A DNA stretch of 64,000 nt from Calendula officinalis (taxonomy: Eukaryota; Streptophyta; Magnoliopsida; Asterales; Asteraceae). Location of the stretch: the NCBI GenBank assembly GCA_963853835.1, contig OY970829.1:27243764-27307763 (forward strand). Reading direction: 5' to 3'. Both the position numbers and the translations under genes were made by a program. Shown piece by piece: positions 59,664-64,000 of the stretch; position 1 is the stretch's first letter; each line of letters opens with the position of its first letter. The notes under the pieces were generated by a model, which was not told the origin of the DNA, ran no database searches, and was given only the letters and a program-made list of their open reading frames with translations.

Positions 59664-61313
59664 CTATTCAAATAAATCAGCAAAATTGTTCCTGTTTTTA
59701 AATTGAGGATCAACACCAAGTGCAGCCCTCACATTTTCTGGAAATTGTTCATTTAAACATTTATTTAATTTTATTGAAGCATTTCCCCAAGATTTACACT
59801 GTTTTTCAAATTTCTCTTTTTCAAGTTTGTGTAAATGAGCTTTATCAGCTAATCTTTGGTTAATGTCTTTTAAATCTGAAAAATTTAGTTCTAAATCTTT
59901 ATATTTTGCTAATTTATCCAAGTTTTCATTATTTACCCTTTCAAGTTCTTTAATTGTTAATTTTAAAGCTTTTTCTTTTTGTACAGAAGTTTTAAGATCA
60001 ACAAGCATATACTCAAAAATCTTGGTTTTTTCATTCACTGAATAAGTTTGAAAGGAACTTACCTTGTACAACTGAGTGGAATCCCAATCAGTATGAACAC
60101 TCATCCTCTCAGCCTCTTTGATATCCTTTTCAAAGGAACTCTTCAAATCATCTTCAGTGAAAGCCATAAAGGCTTTATTCTCAATCTCTTCTTCATCATC
60201 ACTTAACTCTTCATCCATCCATGCTTCTGAGTAAAGTGCTTGATGAGGTGCTCCATTTCCTTCTGCCCTCTTTCCCTTGCTCCAATTCTTCAGCTTGACA
60301 TATTTGTCTCTATATCTTTTTGCTCGGTATGCAATCTTGTCATTTTGGTCAGTCTCAGAAGACTTAGTATGACAATTTGCAGCAATATGTCCAGGCTTTC
60401 TACACCTATAGCACAGACCTGATCTAGGGTCAGTATTAGAAGAGCTAACACCAAGCCTCTTCTTCTTCAACTGATCCAGCTTCATAGACATGAGAGCCAT
60501 TTGAGTTTCAAGCTCTTCTGCCTCAGCATCAGCAAGATCAACTTCTGGTTCATCTGGCTCAGTCACAGTATAGGCCTGTTGCACAACTAGAGCCATACCA
60601 GTGGAAGACTTGTCAGTTTTCTTCCAGTTGATCAGTCTGGCAGCATTATTCTCCTCATGATTCAGCATTAAACCATACAAAGTTTGAAGAGTGTATGACT
60701 CAATGTTGTTAGCAGCATTGACAGAGTTTGTCATGTCAAGAAATTGTTGAGGAAGGCTATCCAGAAACTTTTGAACAAGCTCTCCTTCCTCTTTCACAAT
60801 GCCTACACTGATTAAATCATGGATAACAGTATTGAACCTGTTATAGAGAGTGGTGATGTCTTCATTTGGAGTTGAAAAGAAATTTTCATATTTCCTTCTC
60901 ATGTTGTTTTTTCTTTGCAACTTCACCTTTGCTGTACCTTCATAGGTGACTGATAGGCTATCCCACATAGCCTTTGCTGTTGGCAATTTCATAATTGCAT
61001 TAAGTATCTCTTTGGTAACAGCATTACCAATCACCCCTTTAGCTCTGGAGTCTAAAGCATACAACTGACGGTCAGTATCAGTCCAGTTGTGCTTTAGTTT
61101 AGGTACAGATCTTATGCCCTCAGGAGCATCATCAGTAGCAGCAACAAGTTCCACAGTTTGTGGAATGATGGGACCATCATTTAGCACAGTGAGCATCTCA
61201 TGATGAATAGATTCAAGATACCACTGAGCTTTGAGCTTCCATTGATGGAAGTCTTTTCCATCAAAGATGGGTACTCCCTTTCCAGACATAACTGGTGCAA
61301 TAATTGTAGACAT
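59664..61313 (-). CDS. gag: Gag (capsid/nucleocapsid) polyprotein, ends at TAG
   Basis: The 549-residue protein forms the virus-like particle that packages element RNA. Residues about 70-220 have the UBN2/gag_polypeptide pattern of copia Gag proteins (helical; AKAMWDSL and NRF motifs). A single CCHC zinc knuckle lies at C301, C304, H309, C314. The C-terminal third (about 440-530) is Lys/Glu-rich with heptad leucines and probably forms a coiled coil. The start at 61313 is the first ATG after the primer-binding site. The frame stops at TAG (59664-59666) but continues open for another 307 codons in the same frame. The TAG is therefore either a mutation, for instance of a CAG codon, or a readthrough point. 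The family assignment is secure; the reason for the stop is not. Confidence 0.92.
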   Translation of the reverse strand: MSTIIAPVMSGKGVPIFDGKDFHQWKLKAQWYLESIHHEMLTVLNDGPIIPQTVELVAATDDAPEGIRSVPKLKHNWTDTDRQLYALDSRAKGVIGNAVTKEILNAIMKLPTAKAMWDSLSVTYEGTAKVKLQRKNNMRRKYENFFSTPNEDITTLYNRFNTVIHDLISVGIVKEEGELVQKFLDSLPQQFLDMTNSVNAANNIESYTLQTLYGLMLNHEENNAARLINWKKTDKSSTGMALVVQQAYTVTEPDEPEVDLADAEAEELETQMALMSMKLDQLKKKRLGVSSSNTDPRSGLCYRCRKPGHIAANCHTKSSETDQNDKIAYRAKRYRDKYVKLKNWSKGKRAEGNGAPHQALYSEAWMDEELSDDEEEIENKAFMAFTEDDLKSSFEKDIKEAERMSVHTDWDSTQLYKVSSFQTYSVNEKTKIFEYMLVDLKTSVQKEKALKLTIKELERVNNENLDKLAKYKDLELNFSDLKDINQRLADKAHLHKLEKEKFEKQCKSWGNASIKLNKCLNEQFPENVRAALGVDPQFKNRNNFADLFE

Positions 61314-61397
61314 TTTGGATTTTTGAGTGTTGGAGGGATAGATGTAGGAAATGGCTGCCAGGGTTATAGATCGACTAAATAAGAGATTATTTAGCCT
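61314..61397 (-). other. Internal 5' leader
   Basis: A short non-coding stretch of 84 nt between the primer-binding site and the gag start codon. Packaging or dimerisation signals would be expected here but none can be recognised by eye. Confidence 0.6.
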
Positions 61398-61409
61398 GCT
61401 CTGATACCA
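61398..61409 (-). other. Primer-binding site (initiator Met tRNA)
   Basis: On the element strand the sequence is TGGTATCAGAGC, complementary to the last 12 bases of plant initiator-Met tRNA. It starts 2 nt inside the 5' LTR, the normal place for priming of minus-strand DNA synthesis. Confidence 0.93.
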
Positions 61410-61614
61410 GTTGTTAGGTCACAACAACCCTGGTTTATAATGTTAATTGATAGAATATTATACTTAGAGAAATATTAGAGTGATAACACAAGAATATAGT
61501 CAATGTATAAATCCACTAAGTGTGGCTTGTTGCGGAATAACAAGACCACTGATCAATTACAAAAGATGTGAATGTGTAAAGTAAATTGGTAAGTACTCCT
61601 TTGCAAGATGATCT

Positions 61615-61623
61615 CTATTTATA
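61615..61623 (-). promoter_or_regulatory. LTR TATA box (TATAAATAG)
   Basis: A perfect plant-type TATA box on the element strand within the 5' LTR. Transcription would be expected to start about 25-32 nt downstream, near 61,585-61,590. The identical box in the 3' LTR lies at 50660-50668. Confidence 0.8.
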
Positions 61624-61684
61624 ATGTTATAGAGATCTTACATAATGAGCAAAGGAGTAACCGAATGACTAAGTAAGGAAAATG

Positions 61685-61711
61685 ACTAAGATCAAGGGAT
61701 TTGATCTTAGT
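61685..61711. promoter_or_regulatory. 11-bp perfect inverted repeat in U3
   Basis: ACTAAGATCAA (61685-61695) and TTGATCTTAGT (61701-61711) are exact reverse complements separated by 5 bp. It lies between the TATA box and the motif cluster, and is unchanged in the 3' LTR (50730-50756). Palindromic U3 motifs are known in Sireviruses; whether this is the same element needs alignment. Confidence 0.7.
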
Positions 61712-61718
61712 CCGTTAC

Positions 61719-61806
61719 TATACTGAGTATCACTCAGTCCTTCTACTCAGTATCACTATCTGATACTGAGTACTGATACTGAGTTCCAATACTGATCACT
61801 CAGTAT
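61719..61806. promoter_or_regulatory. CAGTAT/ATACTG motif cluster in LTR U3
   Basis: Six copies of CAGTAT or its complement ATACTG, most within ACTCAGTATCA or GATACTGAGT, lie in under 90 bp and in both orientations. They sit about 96-190 bp upstream of the TATA box in transcription sense, the usual enhancer position. The copy in the 3' LTR is at 50764-50851. What binds here is unknown. Confidence 0.75.
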
Positions 61807-61907
61807 CAGACCTAAACTTAGCTATATTATTCTACATATTAATCAAAGCTAGTCTAGGTTGTTTTGTTATCTTAAGATCCAAAGGGGTAAGGCTTTTTGC
61901 CTTAACA

Positions 61908-61912
61908 CTTTT
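61908..61912. repeat. Target-site duplication, right copy (CTTTT)
   Basis: CTTTT directly follows the LTR CA end, then the satellite spacer resumes with GTCCCACAATC. A 5-bp duplication is the usual length for Ty1/copia integrase. Confidence 0.93.
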
Positions 61913-64000
61913 GTCCCACAATCTTGGATATTGAAGAGTTCGGGCGAAGAGGGATGTTCGGGCCGAAGTGGTGTTCGGGCCGAAGTGGGATGTTCGGGCT
62001 GAAGTGGTGTTCGGGCCGAAGTGGTGTTCGGGCCGAAGTTCGGTGTTCGGGCCGAGGATGATGTTCGGGCCGAGGTCGAAGTTCGGGCCGAGGTCGGAGT
62101 TCGGGCCGAGGTCGGAGTTCGGGCCGAGGTTGAAGTTCGGGCCGAAAATGAAGTTCGGGCCGGGAACAGTGAAGAGTTCGGGTCGAACTTGTTCTTGGCA
62201 GTGACGAACGGACCAGCTATTTTGGTCACTCGTGGGCGTGAAACGGACACCCGAGCTGAAAGTTATGAATGTTTTAGTATAGCACCTTTTGTCACACAAT
62301 CTTGGATATTGAAGAGTTCGGGCCGAAGAGGGATGTTCGGGCCGAAGTGGTGTTCGGGCCGAAGTGCGATGTTCGGGCCGAAGTGGTGTTCGGGCCGAAG
62401 TGGTGTTCGGGCCGAAGTTCGGTGTTCCGGACGAGGATGATGTTCGGGCCGAGGTTGAAGTTCGGGCCGAGGTCGGAGTTCGGGCCGAGGTTGAATTTCG
62501 GGTCGAGGTTGAAGTTCGGGCCGAAAATGAAGTTCGGGCCGGGAACAGTGAAGAGTTCGGGCCGAACTTGTTCTTGGCAGAGACGAACGAACCAGCTATT
62601 TTGGTTACTCGTGGGCGAGAAACGGACACCCGAGCTGAAAGTTATGAATGTTTTAGTATAACACCTTTTGTCACACAATCTTGGATATTGAAGAGTTCGG
62701 GCGAAGAGGGATGTTCGGGCCGAAGTGGTGTTCGGGCCGAAGTGGGATGTTCGGGCTGAAGTGGTGTTCGGGCCGAAGTGGTGTTCGGGCCGAAGTTCGG
62801 TGTTCAGGCCGAGGATGATGTTCGGGCCGAGGTTGAAGTTCGGGCCGAGGTCGGAGTTCGGGCCGAGGTTGAAGTTCGGGCCGAAAATGAGTTCGGGACG
62901 GGAACAGTGAAGAGTTCGGGTCGAACTTGTTCTTGGCAGTGACGAACGGACCAGCTATTTTGGTCACTCGTGGGCGTGAAACGGACACCCGAGCTGAAAG
63001 TTATGAATGTTTTAGTATAGCACCTTTTGTCACACAATCTTGGATATTGAAGAGTTCGGGCCGAAGAGGGATGTTCGGGCCGAAGTGGTGTTCGGGCCGA
63101 AGTGCGATGTTCGGGCCGAAGTGGTGTTCGGGCCGAAGTGGTGTTCGGGCCGAAGTTCGGTGTTCGGGCCGAGGATGATGTTCGGGCCGAGGTTGAAGTT
63201 CGGGCCGAGGTCGGAGTTCGGGCCGAGGTTGAAGTTCGGGCCGAGGTTGAAGTTCGGGCCGAAAATGAAGTTCGGGCTGGGAACAGTGAAAAGTTCGGGC
63301 CGAACTTGTTCTTGGCAGTGACGAACGAACCAGCTATTTTGGTTACTCATGGGCGTGAAACGGACCCCCGAGCTGAAAGTTATGAATGTTTTAGTATAAC
63401 ACCTTTTGTCACACAATCTTGGATATTGAAGAGTTCGGGCGAAGAGGGATGTTCGGGCCAAAGTGGTGTTCGGGCCGAAGTGGGATGTTCGGGCTGAAGT
63501 GATGTTCGGGCCGAAGTGGTGTTCGGGCCGAAGTTCGGTGTTCGGGCCGAGGATGATGTTCGGGCCGAGGTTGAAGTTCGGGCCGAGGTCGGAGTTCGGG
63601 CCGAGGTTGAAGTTCGGGCCGAGGTTGAAGTTCGGGCCGAAAATGAAGTTCGGGCCGGGAACAGTGAAGAGTTCGGGTCGAACTTGTTCTTGGCAGTGAC
63701 GAACGGACCAGCTATTTTGGTCACTCGTGGGCGTGAAACGGACACCCGAGCTGAAAGTTATGAATGTTTTAGTATAGCACCTTTTGTCACACAATCTTGG
63801 ATATTGAAGAGTTCCGGCCGAAGTGGTGTTCGGGCCGAAGTGCGATGTTCGGGCCGAAGTGGTGTTCGGGCCGAAGTGGTGTTCGGGCCGAAGTTCGGTG
63901 TTCCGGACGAGGATGATGTGCGGGCCGAGGTTGAAGTTCGGGCCGAGGTCGGAGTTCGGGCCGAGGTTGAATTTCGGGTCGAGGTTGAAGTTCGGGCCGA
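61913..64000. repeat. Satellite array, right arm
   Basis: The array resumes in the same orientation and in register directly after the right target-site copy: the spacer broken at ...CACCTTTT on the left continues TTGTCCCACAATC on the right. Monomers belong to the GACGAACGGACC and AAGTGCGATG subfamily of 48-50 kb. A segment near 63,040-63,397 shares the rare variants GTGAAAAGTTC and GGACCCCCGAG with 50,089-50,446. The window ends inside a monomer. Confidence 0.95.

Larger units (their letters stand above)
50457..61907 (-). mobile_element. Ty1/copia LTR retrotransposon, Sirevirus-like, nested in satellite
   Basis: The element is complete in structure: two 496-bp LTRs, 5-bp target duplication, tRNA-primer site, polypurine tract, gag, protease, integrase, reverse transcriptase, RNase H and an env-like gene downstream of pol. 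Integrase before RT identifies Ty1/copia. The RT/RNase H sequence style and an extra gene after pol match the Sirevirus lineage (established knowledge of that group). The LTRs differ at 2 of 496 positions, both transversions (50711/61666 and 50920/61875), so insertion was recent. Under the commonly used rice rate of 1.3e-8 per site per year this is about 0.15 million years, but that rate is an assumption. Three TAG stops and one frame change interrupt the coding frames. Confidence 0.96.
61412..61907 (-). repeat. 5' LTR of the retrotransposon
   Basis: In element orientation this is the 5' LTR, carrying the promoter. It begins and ends with the inverted repeat TGTTA/TAACA. Inside are a TATA box at 61615-61623, an 11-bp inverted repeat at 61685-61711, a dense CAGTATC motif cluster at 61719-61806, and a terminal hairpin (TAAGGC/GCCTTA arms at 61888-61893 and 61899-61904). 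It matches the other LTR without gaps at 494 of 496 positions. Confidence 0.96.

Noticed and set aside
59650..59666. TMV-type leaky TAG at the gag end
   Set aside because: The bases after TAG are TTT TCT and not the CARYYA context. Kept only as an alternative to mutation.

Overview
The window is plant nuclear DNA, almost certainly from a eudicot, made of two things. About 52.5 kb is one tandem satellite array (1-50451 and 61913-64000). Nested in it is one young 11,451-bp Ty1/copia LTR retrotransposon of the Sirevirus type, on the minus strand (50457-61907). I see no host protein gene, rRNA or tRNA gene. The plant assignment rests on the copia pol motifs, the plant initiator-Met tRNA primer site and plant-type splice signals. 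The species cannot be named from the sequence.

Satellite. Monomers mostly run about 306-490 bp, commonly 344, 362, 379 or 433. Each has a unique spacer of about 131 bp followed by 9-20 short subrepeats of 17, 18 or 19 bp, all starting with TTCGGGCCGA. The core TTCGG-G-CCGAA is an inverted repeat with two CpGs. Monomers are grouped into higher-order repeats (HORs) with several local periods: 1879, 1500, 3090, 1825, 723, 1138 and 1118 bp. Blocks are also copied at 5,855 bp spacing. The left 35 kb is highly homogeneous; from about 35 to 50 kb the monomers are more divergent and carry more indels. Subrepeat lengths average 18 bp and contain no stops, so the array shows long but spurious open frames on both strands.

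Retrotransposon. The LTRs are 496 bp each and differ at two sites. They are flanked by a 5-bp target duplication (CTTTT) lying inside the satellite spacer. Reading on the minus strand, the order is: 5' LTR (61412-61907) with TATA box, primer-binding site, gag (61313-59664), a gag-like extension (59654-58740), protease (58749-58330), integrase/RT/RNase H (58329-55375), a long AT-rich gap, a Sirevirus 'env-like' gene (54912-51035) that appears to contain a 683-nt intron, polypurine tract, and 3' LTR (50457-50952). Three in-frame TAG stops and one -1 frame change interrupt otherwise open frames, so this copy is either decayed by point mutations or uses recoding.

Most interesting signal. The retrotransposon, in coding and non-coding parts and in every reading frame, is peppered with a short motif, (T)CAGTAT(C/T/G) or its complement ATACTGA. 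I count about 50 copies by eye in 11.45 kb, against roughly 5-6 expected for one hexamer on two strands. The motif clusters just upstream of the LTR TATA box and again upstream of a TATAAATA box preceding the env-like gene. This distribution resembles the target motifs of sequence-specific anti-silencing proteins known from VANDAL transposons, and it is the best candidate here for an undescribed system.
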